A stretch of DNA of 64,000 nt from JACOND01 sp965202795 (GTDB lineage Bacteria > Bdellovibrionota > Bdellovibrionia > Bdellovibrionales > UBA1609). The stretch spans positions 2,425,762 to 2,489,761 of the forward strand of contig OZ241848.1 of NCBI GenBank assembly GCA_965202795.1, given 5' to 3'. Positions 8,501 to 16,731 of this stretch are shown here, piece after piece. A model generated the notes under the pieces. That model worked only from the letters and a program-made list of their open reading frames with translations, made no database searches and was not told the DNA's origin. Within the stretch, counting starts at the first letter, position 1, and every line of letters starts with the position of its first letter. Made by a program: the position numbers and the translations under genes.

Positions 8501-8945
8501 TCCCCCTCTGGAAAACCCCGCCGCTCCCCGGAGGCGCGGGAACAGCCGAGGCCGCTCCGGCAAACCAGAAAGCCCCAGCGGCAGCGGAAGCCATGGCAAA
8601 AAACAGAGCAAAAACAAAAAGATCCGGGCTGGAGCCAGCCCTCTGGACAAACCCGCCACTCCGCAGAGGACCGGGAACGGCCGCCGGGCCGTCCATCGAA
8701 ACAGCCAAGGCCGCCAAGCTGCCTCTGGAAAAGCCCGTGACTCTGCCAGAGGACCGGGAACAGCCGCCGGAGCCCCAGACAAACAGGCCAAGCCTCCTCT
8801 GGACAAAGCCCGCCGCTCCCCGGAGGCGCGGGAACAGCCGCCAGGCTGTCCAGACAAACAGGCGCTGACAGGGCGGCCCTCTGGAGGGGCTTGCCGCTCC
8901 CCGGAAGCGCGGGAACAGCCGCCAGGCTGTCCAGACAAACAGGCC
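8501..8945. repeat. Array of GC-rich palindromic repeat units
   Basis: About six degenerate units of 60-80 bp built from CTCTGGACAA, a CCCGCC-rich stretch, then GGAACGGCCGCCAGGCCGT and CAGACAAACAGG. The central part is an imperfect palindrome. Related units occur at 9395-9560, 10605-10700, 22080-22125, 25190-25262 and 25736-26105, some of them inside genes. Open frames here read through the repeats and resemble no protein; I regard the stretch as non-coding. Confidence 0.75.
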
Positions 8946-10582
8946 GCGCCAAAATGGAATGTTTTTTTCTCAAAACCCCCAAAAACCGGGGTTTTGAGGG
9001 CATTTTGGCTGGATCGTTTTTTGCATGATGTTCTTTGATTGCGCCTGAGCTTAAACAGATTTTTTTAGAGATTTGCTTAAAATTTGAGCGCTTTTTGAGA
9101 TTTTTTTTCAGATTTGGGGATTTTTGGGATTTTTTGGCGCTTTTTGAGGTTTTTTTCAGATTTTTTAAAAAAAATTGAAAAAAAACTAGATTTTACATCG
9201 TTTTTGCATGTTGTTTCACAAAGTCTGCGGCAAAAGCTCCAAGCAGAGGCTTTAGCGGCGGCGGGCAGGCAGTGGACAAAAACCAAACAGGAGGGACAGC
9301 CATGAAAGCAAACATTTTCGGCAAAGGAAAAAATAGAAAAAAAGACAAATCAGGGGGCAAAGCTGGCGGAGGCCGGGCAGGCCGCCCCGCTGGGACAGCA
9401 AAAAGCCGGCCCTCCGGACAAGCTCGCCACTCCCCGGCGACTCGGGAACGGCCGCCAGGCCGCCCCGGCAAACAGACGCTGACAGGGCAGCCCTCTGGAC
9501 AAACTCGCCACTCCCTGGTGGATCGGGAACGGCCGCCAGGCCGCCCCGGCAAACAAGCCCGCGGGGGGCCCTCAGCCCATGACTCTTACTTCCGCAAGGT
9601 TTTTTCCAAAAAAAGATACACCCCCAACATCTTTAAGCTTGCGCTCCCTGAAAAACTCTACAATCTGCTGGACTGGAGCTCCCTGGAGGTCGAAATGAAA
9701 ACCTTTCTAAGCGAGGAAATGAGAGAAAGGCGGACCGACATCCTCTGCTCTGTGAAAATTAAAAACGGCGGCGGACGGCTGGGCCTGCTGTTTCTTTTGG
9801 AGCACCGAAGCCACCAGGGAAAGGACATCCACCAGATTCTTCTGGAGTATCAGACTCCGGCTTACCGGGCCTTGAAGATGCCCATCATCCCAATTGTTCC
9901 CTACAGCGGAAAAAGGCCAAAGTGGACCCAGCCCCTGGATTTTCATGGCTCGCTGCTGCGCGATTTTAAGAGCCAGCTTTCGCCGGCCCAGTCCAGGGCC
10001 GCGGCGGAGGTTTGGGATGCAATAAAGGGGCATGTTCTGAACTTTCGCTATTTTCTGCTGAATTTGAGGGATTTAGATGAGGGAAAATCCAGGGGCTTGA
10101 CTTCTCATCCGGCATTGTTTATCCTGAAACATATATGGGATTTGAAGGGGGACTGGGAGCGGGCTGAGCGGATTATTAAAAAGCTGTTTCGCATGGGGGC
10201 CGCTTTAAGCCTTGAGGACTGGAAGGTTTTAATAAACAAGGCTGTTGATTACATTTGCAGCGCTCATTCGGAGCGGTTTAACTGGGAGGTTTTAAAGGAG
10301 ATCGATAAAAAAGCCACAGGAGGGAAAAACTTTATGCAGTTTATAGACACAATGGAAGAGGTTGGCAAAAAAAACCTGCAAAAAGGCCTGCAGAAAGGCC
10401 GGCAGGAGGGCCGCCAGGAAGGCCGCCAAGAGGGCCGGCAGGAGGGCCGGCAGGAAGGCCATAAAGAAGTCGCTTTAAACATGCTTCATGCCAAGGCAGA
10501 TATAGCCTTTATTGTTAAAGTGACTGGTCTGCCTGAAAAGGAAGTCCGCAGGCTGAAAAACAGCAGAAAAAACGGCGGCTGA
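8871..10582 (+). mobile_element. Duplicated Rpn element, copy A
   Basis: This stretch matches 25190-27127: the same repeat unit, the same AT-rich noncoding leader of about 350 bp (a hairpin of CCCCCAAAAACCGGGGTTTT type near 8975, then T-rich blocks of about 28 bp with GATTTTTT), and the same gene. No terminal inverted repeats or target duplication were found, so spread by homologous recombination or by action of the encoded nuclease are both possible. Confidence 0.6.
9302..10582 (+). CDS. Rpn-family recombination-promoting nuclease / YhgA-like transposase
   Basis: Starts at ATG 9302, with AGGAGGGA seven bases upstream. The product is about 426 residues. Residues 1 to about 95 are a basic, repeat-built segment (RERPPGRPGKQ repeated) encoded by the dispersed GC-rich repeats. 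The PD-(D/E)XK core follows: AHDSYFRKVFSKKRYTP, FLSEEMRERRTDILCSV (catalytic Asp) and GLLFLLEHRSHQGKD (Glu). The usual Glu-x-Gln is Glu-x-Arg here. The tail is a run of QEGR repeats, typical of the family, then a short helix. Rpn proteins are Ca/Mg-dependent DNA endonucleases that promote RecA-independent recombination. The core is almost identical to the copy at 25631. Confidence 0.85.
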   Translation: MKANIFGKGKNRKKDKSGGKAGGGRAGRPAGTAKSRPSGQARHSPATRERPPGRPGKQTLTGQPSGQTRHSLVDRERPPGRPGKQARGGPSAHDSYFRKVFSKKRYTPNIFKLALPEKLYNLLDWSSLEVEMKTFLSEEMRERRTDILCSVKIKNGGGRLGLLFLLEHRSHQGKDIHQILLEYQTPAYRALKMPIIPIVPYSGKRPKWTQPLDFHGSLLRDFKSQLSPAQSRAAAEVWDAIKGHVLNFRYFLLNLRDLDEGKSRGLTSHPALFILKHIWDLKGDWERAERIIKKLFRMGAALSLEDWKVLINKAVDYICSAHSERFNWEVLKEIDKKATGGKNFMQFIDTMEEVGKKNLQKGLQKGRQEGRQEGRQEGRQEGRQEGHKEVALNMLHAKADIAFIVKVTGLPEKEVRRLKNSRKNGG

Positions 10583-10604
10583 GTTTTTTTGCCAAAATGG
10601 CCGA

Positions 10605-10700
10605 AAGGCCGGCCTGGCAAACAGGCCAAACCTCCTCTGGACAAAGCCCGCCGCTCCCCGGCGGACCGGGAACGGCCGCCAAGGGCCGGCCAGGTAAAAT
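10605..10700. repeat. GC-rich dispersed repeat, single unit
   Basis: One unit (CCTCTGGACAA, then CGGGAACGGCCGCCAAGGCC) between the Rpn gene and the Fic gene. It resembles those upstream of and inside the Rpn gene. Confidence 0.6.
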
Positions 10701-10731
10701 GATTTTTATGCGTTTATGGCTTTTCAAACAG

Positions 10732-11916
10732 CTAAAACCGCAGCCCCCTCTTAGCCGGCAGCTCCGTTCCCCTGTCAATAATGTCAATATAGCTCTTATA
10801 GACAAAAATTTTGTTTCTGTAGCGGCCTGTAAGCTCCCGCGCCAGGCTGATCTCCTCCAAAGCTCTCAGAGATCTTAAAACAGTTTGATGGGAGGATTTT
10901 GCCTCCCGGACAATATTTTTTACGCTGGCAATGGGGCGCCTTTTTAAACAGCTGTAAGTTTTTAAAACCCCCGCGGTGTCTTTTCCCAGGCGCTTTATTT
11001 TGTCCTCATCCCGCGCAAACAGGGAGACAATATCCTGAGCGGCCTGAAAAGCCTGCCCGGCTGTTTCATGGACGGCCCGCAAAAAAAAATCAATCCAGGC
11101 CTCCCAGTCCCCTGTCTCCCGGACAGATTGAAGCAGGCGGTAATAGTCCGGCCTGCGGGTCTTGAAATACAGGCTCAAATAAAGCAGAGGCTCCTTTAAA
11201 AGGCCGCTCAGGCAGAGCATGAAAGTGATCAGCAGGCGGCCAAGGCGGCCGTTGCCGTCCAAAAACGGATGGATGGACTCAAACTGGACATGGGCCAGGG
11301 CTATTTTAATTAAAACAGGCAAAGGTGTTTCTTTGTCATGCAAAAATTTTTCAAAGTCTCCAAAACATTCAGAAAGATTTTCTGGCGGCGGCGGGACATA
11401 AACAGCGTTTCCGGGGCGCGCGCCGCCAATCCAGTTTTGCGAAGATCTAAACTCCCCGGGGCATTTTTCCCCGCCGCGGCTGCCTGCGAGCAGCTTTTCA
11501 TGAATTTCGCAAAGCAGCCTTCGGGACAGAGGCAGGCTTTGAATTCTTTGCAGGCCATGCTCCATGGCGGACATATAATTGGCCACTTCCCTTTCGTCAT
11601 CTCCGGCTTTAGAGTCTTCCCCCCGGCTTTCAGAAAGAAGATAGTCAGAGAGCGAAGACTGAGTCCCCTCAATTTGCGAGGACAAAACCGCCTCTTTTTT
11701 GCTGAACGCGCTCAAGAGCAAAGACGCGTCAGGAAGATTGACCTTTATCCCGTTCAGCTCCCCCAGCGCAACATTGGCCTGGTCCAGCAGGCCGTAAAAC
11801 CTCTCTATATGAATGGGCGGGACGGGGGGAAGCTTTTGGGGGATATAGCATTTATAGGCCTCCCCATGGGAAGATTTTTCGGCAAACCGGCCTGTCTGTC
11901 TTTTAACTCTGTCCAT
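10732..11916 (-). CDS. Fic family AMP-transferase, class II
   Basis: A 394-residue Fic enzyme. The catalytic motif HPFLDGNGRLGR (residues 216-227) is intact, including His216 and both glycines. The N-terminal inhibitory helix motif SSQIEG (79-84) is present, so this is a self-inhibited class II protein in which Glu83 would clamp the ATP gamma-phosphate site. The C-terminal part (from about 300) looks like a winged helix (SVKNIVREAKSSHQTVLRSLRALE), which may bind DNA. It would transfer AMP to hydroxyl side chains of a cytoplasmic target. AGGGGGC precedes the start. It has no partner gene and is flanked by mobile repeats, which suggests acquisition by transfer. Confidence 0.9.
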   Translation of the reverse strand: MDRVKRQTGRFAEKSSHGEAYKCYIPQKLPPVPPIHIERFYGLLDQANVALGELNGIKVNLPDASLLLSAFSKKEAVLSSQIEGTQSSLSDYLLSESRGEDSKAGDDEREVANYMSAMEHGLQRIQSLPLSRRLLCEIHEKLLAGSRGGEKCPGEFRSSQNWIGGARPGNAVYVPPPPENLSECFGDFEKFLHDKETPLPVLIKIALAHVQFESIHPFLDGNGRLGRLLITFMLCLSGLLKEPLLYLSLYFKTRRPDYYRLLQSVRETGDWEAWIDFFLRAVHETAGQAFQAAQDIVSLFARDEDKIKRLGKDTAGVLKTYSCLKRRPIASVKNIVREAKSSHQTVLRSLRALEEISLARELTGRYRNKIFVYKSYIDIIDRGTELPAKRGLRF

Positions 11917-11947
11917 GGCTGCCCCCTGATTTTCTATCCAATCTTCT

Positions 11948-12336
11948 AAAAATCAGACTTTTTGGAAGTTCAAACAGCTCAAATGATGATTTTGGAAGTT
12001 TCAAGCCACAATCTCACAAAAATCAGACTTTTTGGAAGTTCAAACAGCTCAAATGATGATTTTGGAAGTTTCAAGCCATAATCTCACAAAAACCAGACTT
12101 TTTGGAAGTTCAAACAGCTCAAATGATGATTTTGGAAGTTTCAAGCCATAATCTCACAAAAACCAGACTTTTTGGAAGTTCAAACAGCTCAAATGATGAT
12201 TTTGGAAGTTTCAAGCCACAATCTCACAAAAACCAGACTTTTTGGAAGTTCAAACAGCTTAAATGATGATTTTGGAAGTTTCAAGCCATAATCTCACAAA
12301 AACCAGACTTTTTGGAAGTTTAAACAGCTTAAATGA
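11948..12336. repeat. 70-bp tandem repeats with in-phase iterons
   Basis: Five and a half copies of a 70-bp unit start at 11948, 12018, 12088, 12158, 12228 and 12298, with only a few base changes between copies. Each unit holds TTTTGGAAGTT twice, giving eleven occurrences (11960, 11990, 12030, 12060 and so on to 12310) spaced alternately 30 and 40 bp. The array lies between the divergent starts of the Fic gene and the lipoprotein gene at 12454. No open frame uses it. Confidence 0.92.
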
Positions 12337-12453
12337 GGCTGGCCTTCGGGGCCTTTTGCCGCGGCTTTCAGGGGGGCAAAAAAAATTTAAAGGCTGGTTT
12401 TCAGGCCTCCGATAAGGGTTTTAGAAACAGAAACATTTATAAAGGAGGCCCGC

Positions 12454-13575
12454 ATGAAACACCTTTTTTTTATACCCGCAAGTTTTTTGGCTTTTTTAAT
12501 GTTTGTTCTGACAGGCTGCCCCTCAAACAGCCCCTCTGCAAAGGCAAGAGACGATGACAGCAGCCGGGAGGCCCCAAGGGAGCGGATTGAGCGCTCAGAC
12601 AGAGAATACGAGGAAAGAAGAAACAGGGACAAGGACAGAGACCAAGTCATCAGCGACTTTAAAAAGAAGGTGACGGGCGGCTCAGCCTGCGAGGGCGACA
12701 AGGACTGCAAGGAGCTTTGCGACGAGATCTACGACCGCAAAAGAGACAGAGACGACTGCGAGGATCTAAGCACCAGGCAGGTTGAGATTCTGGCTGAAAT
12801 CCATGAGCTTCTGGAAGATCCGGATGAGGATACGCTTGAAGGGCTTGACAAGGACGCTTTTGAGGCGCTGATCAACATCAGCATTGAGCCTCTGGACGAC
12901 CTTGTAAACAAATACACCCGCAGCGAATCCAAATCCATGCTTGCCTGGATTGCCAGTGATGAGGAGGCCGCCGCCATATTTGCCAAAGAGGACGATGAGT
13001 TTAAAATTTTCAAAAAACTCCTTGGCGAAATCAAAAACGATGATATTGAGGCCCTGAGCGCCTCCATTGACAGCAGCGACAATTTTATGGAGCTGATGGT
13101 TGAGGCCGGAAACGAGGAGGCCGGCGAATGGCTCCATGATTTTATGGACAGCGAGGCCTGCAAAAGCGGCGGCGTTGACAGCGCCCCCTGCCTGAGAAAA
13201 TACTGCAAAATAGCCAGCAAGATGACAAAGGACTATGCCAAAGACCTGCTGGATTTTGAATACTTTGAAAAATACATAGAGTCCATTATTGAAGAGGGGG
13301 TCAACGGAAAATGCTGGACTATCGGGCATAGAACAGTCGGTGACGACGACAGTGGGCCCAGCAGAAATGTAATGGGAGGCGCAACTGGCCACGCCGATCA
13401 TTGCGCGGGCAGCTCAAAAAAAACAAGCGGCAATGTGCCAATATGTGTTCCTTTTGAAGACCTTGATGACATGCTGGACGCGACAGACGATGACCAGTGG
13501 TGGGAGGGGGTGTGCAGCTTTAACGGGGCAAAACAATGCATTCCCGGACAGCTTCCAGCCGGCTACAGCGGCTAA
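12454..13575 (+). CDS. Lipoprotein, acidic Cys-containing family (paralogue of 36272 gene)
   Basis: A 373-residue lipoprotein: signal peptide MKHLFFIPASFLAFLMFVLTGC, with the lipobox Cys near residue 22; AAAGGAGG lies upstream. A charged linker (RDRD/EERR-rich) is followed by a domain with ACEGDKDCKELCDEIYDRK, DDCEDLSTRQVE and PLDDLVNKYTRSESKSMLAWI. The same pattern occurs in the lipoprotein at 36272, so these are two members of an uncharacterised family. The mature protein is very acidic and helical with paired cysteines, probably periplasmic or on the cell surface. No enzymatic motif is seen. The 70-bp repeat array lies directly upstream and may govern its expression. Confidence 0.8.
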   Translation: MKHLFFIPASFLAFLMFVLTGCPSNSPSAKARDDDSSREAPRERIERSDREYEERRNRDKDRDQVISDFKKKVTGGSACEGDKDCKELCDEIYDRKRDRDDCEDLSTRQVEILAEIHELLEDPDEDTLEGLDKDAFEALINISIEPLDDLVNKYTRSESKSMLAWIASDEEAAAIFAKEDDEFKIFKKLLGEIKNDDIEALSASIDSSDNFMELMVEAGNEEAGEWLHDFMDSEACKSGGVDSAPCLRKYCKIASKMTKDYAKDLLDFEYFEKYIESIIEEGVNGKCWTIGHRTVGDDDSGPSRNVMGGATGHADHCAGSSKKTSGNVPICVPFEDLDDMLDATDDDQWWEGVCSFNGAKQCIPGQLPAGYSG

Positions 13576-13605
13576 CGGCTAAAGAGCAAAAACCTGTTTT
13601 TTAAA

Positions 13606-13637
13606 GGCGGGGGCGCTTCCAGGAGAAGGCCCCCGCC
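13606..13637 (+). terminator. GC hairpin after lipoprotein gene
   Basis: GGCGGGGGC (13606-13614) pairs perfectly with GCCCCCGCC (13629-13637) over a 14-base loop, 31 bp after the stop codon. Only a short T run follows, so termination may be incomplete. Confidence 0.55.
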
Positions 13638-13800
13638 CTGCCTTTTGGCCTTGTCTGCCTGAAAACTCTGATTTTGATAAAAGCGCCAAAAACTCTGCGA
13701 GAGGGCGGGGGGAGCGCGCCAGGCGCTTAAAAAATCCTGCATGACACAGCATAAAAAAACACTCTTCCCCCCGCTTAAAAGCTTATAAGCGCGGGTCAAA

Positions 13801-13833
13801 AAAAAGCCGCTCCAAAAGGGCGGCTTTTTTTTT
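13801..13833. terminator. Rho-independent terminator
   Basis: GCCGC/GCGGC stem (13806-13810 with 13820-13824) flanked by five A on the left and nine T on the right, so it could work on both strands. It lies 45 bp upstream of thrS and insulates it from the lipoprotein gene. Confidence 0.75.
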
Positions 13834-13878
13834 ATATGTTTGCCAGATCCGCGGCTTTCGGTTAAAGTGAAGGCTCGC

Positions 13879-15885
13879 ATGGCCTGCAAAATCAAACTTC
13901 CCGATGGGAGCGAAAAAAGCTTTCCCCGGCCGCCGGCGGGGCTGGAGCTGGCCGAAAGCATGAGCCCGGATCTGGCCCGCCGGGCGGCGGGCCTCAAAAT
14001 CAATGGCAGCCGCCAGATCAGCGACATCCGCCAGACTCTGAAGGACGGGGATCAGGCGGAAATCGTGGCCATCCCCTCAGAGCAGGCGCTGGAGGTTGTC
14101 CGCCATTCAGCGGCGCATGTGATGGCGCAGGCCGTCCAAAACCTCTGGCCGCAGACAAAAGTGACCATAGGCCCCGTCATTGAGAATGGCTTTTACTATG
14201 ACTTTGACACAGACAGAAAATTCACCCTGGAAGACCTGGAAGCCATTGACAAAGAGATGAGCGCCCTGATCAGCCAGGATCTGGAGGTCATCAGGGAGGT
14301 CTGGCCCAAAGCCAAAGCCCTCAAACACTTTGGCGATCGCGGCGAAACCCTAAAGCGGGAGATCATTCAGGGCCTGGACTCCTCGGAGAAAATAAGCATC
14401 TACCGCCAAGGCCCCTGGCTGGATCTGTGCCGCGGCCCCCATGTGAAGCGCCTGGGCCAGATTGGCGCCGCAAAGGTTTTGTCGGTTTCGGGGGCTTACT
14501 GGCGGGGGGATTCCAAAAACAAGCAGCTCCAGAGGATTTACGGAACAGCCTTTCACACAAAAAAAGCGCTCCGCGCCTTCCTCGCCAAAAGAGAGGAGGC
14601 AAAAAAAAACGACCACCGCCGGCTGGGGAGCCAGCTGGATCTCTTCTGGTTCAGCCCGCTGGCGCCGGGGCACCCCTTTTGGACCGCCAAAGGCGCGCGC
14701 GTTTGCCGCCGGCTTCAGGATTTTCTGAGGGAGAAATATGCAAAATACGGCTATGAGGAGGTTATCACCCCTCAGATTTTTCATGCTGAGCTGTTTAAAA
14801 CTTCGGGCCATTTAAAGCATTTTTCAGAGGACATGTATGCCGCGCTTGGAGGGGATCAGCTGGGCCGGGCCGCGCCCCCGGCAGATTCTCCGCCTGCGGG
14901 GCCAGCCTCCTTTTTAAAGCCCATGAACTGCCCCGCCCACTGCCTTCTGTATAAAAAAGAGAGGCGATCCTACAAGGAGCTTCCCTGGCGGGTTGCGGAT
15001 TTTGGCCGCCTTCACCGAAACGAGTCCGGCGGATCGGCCCATGGCCTGACAAGGGTCAAAAGCTTTTGCCAGGATGACGGGCATGTTTTTTGCCGGCGGG
15101 ATCAGCTGGCAGATGAGATTCAAAGCAGCCTGAAAATGCTGGAGGAGGTTTACCAGGCTCTTGGCCTCAGGGACTATGTGATGCGGCTGGCCACCCGCCC
15201 CGAGTCCCGCATGGGGGGGGAAAGCCTTTGGGATCAGGCGGAGGAGGCTCTGCGGGCCGCGCTTCAGGCCCAAAGCCTGCCTTTTGAGGAAGACGCCGGG
15301 GGGGGCGCCTTTTACGGCCCGAAGCTGGATGTTCATGTCCGTGACGCTTTTTCCCGCTCGTGGCAGCTGGGGACTTTTCAGTGCGACTTCAACCTGCCCC
15401 TGGCTTTTGGCCTGAGCTATATAAACGAAAAGGACAGGGAAGAGCGCCCCGTGATGATTCACCGCGCGCTTTTAGGCTCCCTGGAGCGGTTTCTTGGGAT
15501 TTATCTGGAGAGCCGCCGCGCCCGGCTCCCGCTTTGGCTCTGCCCCGTCCAAGCCATTGTCCTGCCTTTGACAGACAGGGAGCGGGATTTTTCCAAAAAA
15601 ATACAAAAAGAGCTTGCGCCGGCGGGAATTATTTGCGAAACAGATTTAAGGAATGAAAAGCTTTCCTATAAGATCAGAGAGGCGCAGCTGGCGCAAATCC
15701 CCTATATGCTGATCATCGGCAAAAAGGAAAGGGAATCGGGGCGGCTTTCCCTCCGCCTGAGGGAGGGCGCGGTTTTTCATGATTTGTCTCTGGAGTCTCT
15801 CAGAGACCGCCTGGCGGAAGAAATCAGCCGCCGCCTGCTGAAATCCCTGTTTGTCTCATCCACCGAAAAGGTTCCCAGCCATTAG
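13879..15885 (+). CDS. thrS: Threonyl-tRNA synthetase
   Basis: A 668-residue class II synthetase charging tRNA-Thr. The start at 13879 is preceded by GAAGG. Domains: TGS (about 1-60), the SAD editing domain with HSAAHVMAQAV and FYYDFD, the catalytic core (from about 270) and the anticodon-binding domain (last 100 residues). Zinc ligands are the Cys in KPMNCPAHC, His in QDDGHVFC and His in VMIHRALLGSLERF. Motif 2 is seen as GRLHRNESGG. It overlaps infC by the last three bases of its stop region. Confidence 0.97.
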   Translation: MACKIKLPDGSEKSFPRPPAGLELAESMSPDLARRAAGLKINGSRQISDIRQTLKDGDQAEIVAIPSEQALEVVRHSAAHVMAQAVQNLWPQTKVTIGPVIENGFYYDFDTDRKFTLEDLEAIDKEMSALISQDLEVIREVWPKAKALKHFGDRGETLKREIIQGLDSSEKISIYRQGPWLDLCRGPHVKRLGQIGAAKVLSVSGAYWRGDSKNKQLQRIYGTAFHTKKALRAFLAKREEAKKNDHRRLGSQLDLFWFSPLAPGHPFWTAKGARVCRRLQDFLREKYAKYGYEEVITPQIFHAELFKTSGHLKHFSEDMYAALGGDQLGRAAPPADSPPAGPASFLKPMNCPAHCLLYKKERRSYKELPWRVADFGRLHRNESGGSAHGLTRVKSFCQDDGHVFCRRDQLADEIQSSLKMLEEVYQALGLRDYVMRLATRPESRMGGESLWDQAEEALRAALQAQSLPFEEDAGGGAFYGPKLDVHVRDAFSRSWQLGTFQCDFNLPLAFGLSYINEKDREERPVMIHRALLGSLERFLGIYLESRRARLPLWLCPVQAIVLPLTDRERDFSKKIQKELAPAGIICETDLRNEKLSYKIREAQLAQIPYMLIIGKKERESGRLSLRLREGAVFHDLSLESLRDRLAEEISRRLLKSLFVSSTEKVPSH

Positions 15886-16684
15886 AGTCAAAAAGAATTT
15901 TCGAGGCCGCTGGCGGCGGGAGGAAAGGCTCCGGGTCAATGAGAGGATCCGCGCGCCATCTGTCCGGCTGATTGAAAGCGATGGCGGCATGGCGGGGATT
16001 ATGCCTTCCTTTGAGGCGCTGAGGCGCGCGAGGGAAAAAGGCCTTGACTTGGTTGAAATTTCCGCGCAGTCCGAGCCGCCGGTCTGCAAAATTATGGATT
16101 ATGGGAAATGGAAGTTTGAAACCAAAAAAAAGCAAAGGCAAAACCGGAAAAGCCAGACAAAAGTCCTCCTTAAAGAGATTCAGCTGAGAATGCGGACAGA
16201 TGAGGGGGACATAAAAATAAAGCTGCAAAAAGCCAGAAATTTTTTGAGCCAGGGGCATAAGGTCAAAATCAACCTCCGGTTTTTTGGCCGGGAGCTGGCT
16301 CACAAGGAGCTGGGCTTCAGCCTCCTCCAGGATGTGGAAAAAAGACTCTCGGACGCGGCCTCTGTGGAAACCCCGGCCACAATGGAAAGGCGCGCCCTGT
16401 TTGCGATTTTCGCTCCGCTTGTCCAGGCAAAGCAGGCAAAGGCGGCCCGCCGCGGGCCGGAGCAGGCAGCGCCTGAGCCAGATCCAGCGCCGCCTGGGGC
16501 GCGGGCGCCGGCAGCTTCAGGCCATTCAGCTCCGCCGGCAGCCTCTCATGAGCAAACAGCTCCCGCGCCTTCAACTGATGCCCCCCCGGCGGGCGCGGCT
16601 CTGAAATCAGCCCCTGAATCGCTGCCTCAAGCGGAAACATCCCCTGCCCAGCCGCCCGCGCCCAAAACCTCTGAAACAGGATAG
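15881..16684 (+). CDS. infC: Translation initiation factor IF-3 with C-terminal extension, AUU start
   Basis: The best start is ATT at 15881, overlapping the thrS stop (ATTAG) with AAAAGG nine bases upstream. The resulting N terminus fits the family (VNERIRAPSVRLI). An upstream in-frame TTG at 15851 is less likely. AUU starts on infC are known to give autoregulation by IF3, which rejects non-AUG starts. The N- and C-domains are complete to about residue 190 (KIMDYGKWKFE, VKINLRFFGRELAHKELG). About 75 residues of Ala/Pro-rich tail follow. Myxococcus IF3 (Dsg) also has a C-terminal extension, required for development. No rpmI or rplT follow, unlike most bacteria. Confidence 0.92.
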   Translation: MRVKKNFRGRWRREERLRVNERIRAPSVRLIESDGGMAGIMPSFEALRRAREKGLDLVEISAQSEPPVCKIMDYGKWKFETKKKQRQNRKSQTKVLLKEIQLRMRTDEGDIKIKLQKARNFLSQGHKVKINLRFFGRELAHKELGFSLLQDVEKRLSDAASVETPATMERRALFAIFAPLVQAKQAKAARRGPEQAAPEPDPAPPGARAPAASGHSAPPAASHEQTAPAPSTDAPPAGAALKSAPESLPQAETSPAQPPAPKTSETG

Positions 16685-16731
16685 CCTGCCAGCGGCGGCC
16701 GGGGCAGGCTCTGAACCCGCCTGCCAGGGAA

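Noticed and set aside
8493..9038. A 181-residue plus-strand open frame across the repeat array
   Set aside because: It is a translation of tandem GC-rich repeats and the AT-rich leader; a partly similar frame at 25021-25356 reflects the duplicated DNA. No ribosome binding site or family resemblance.
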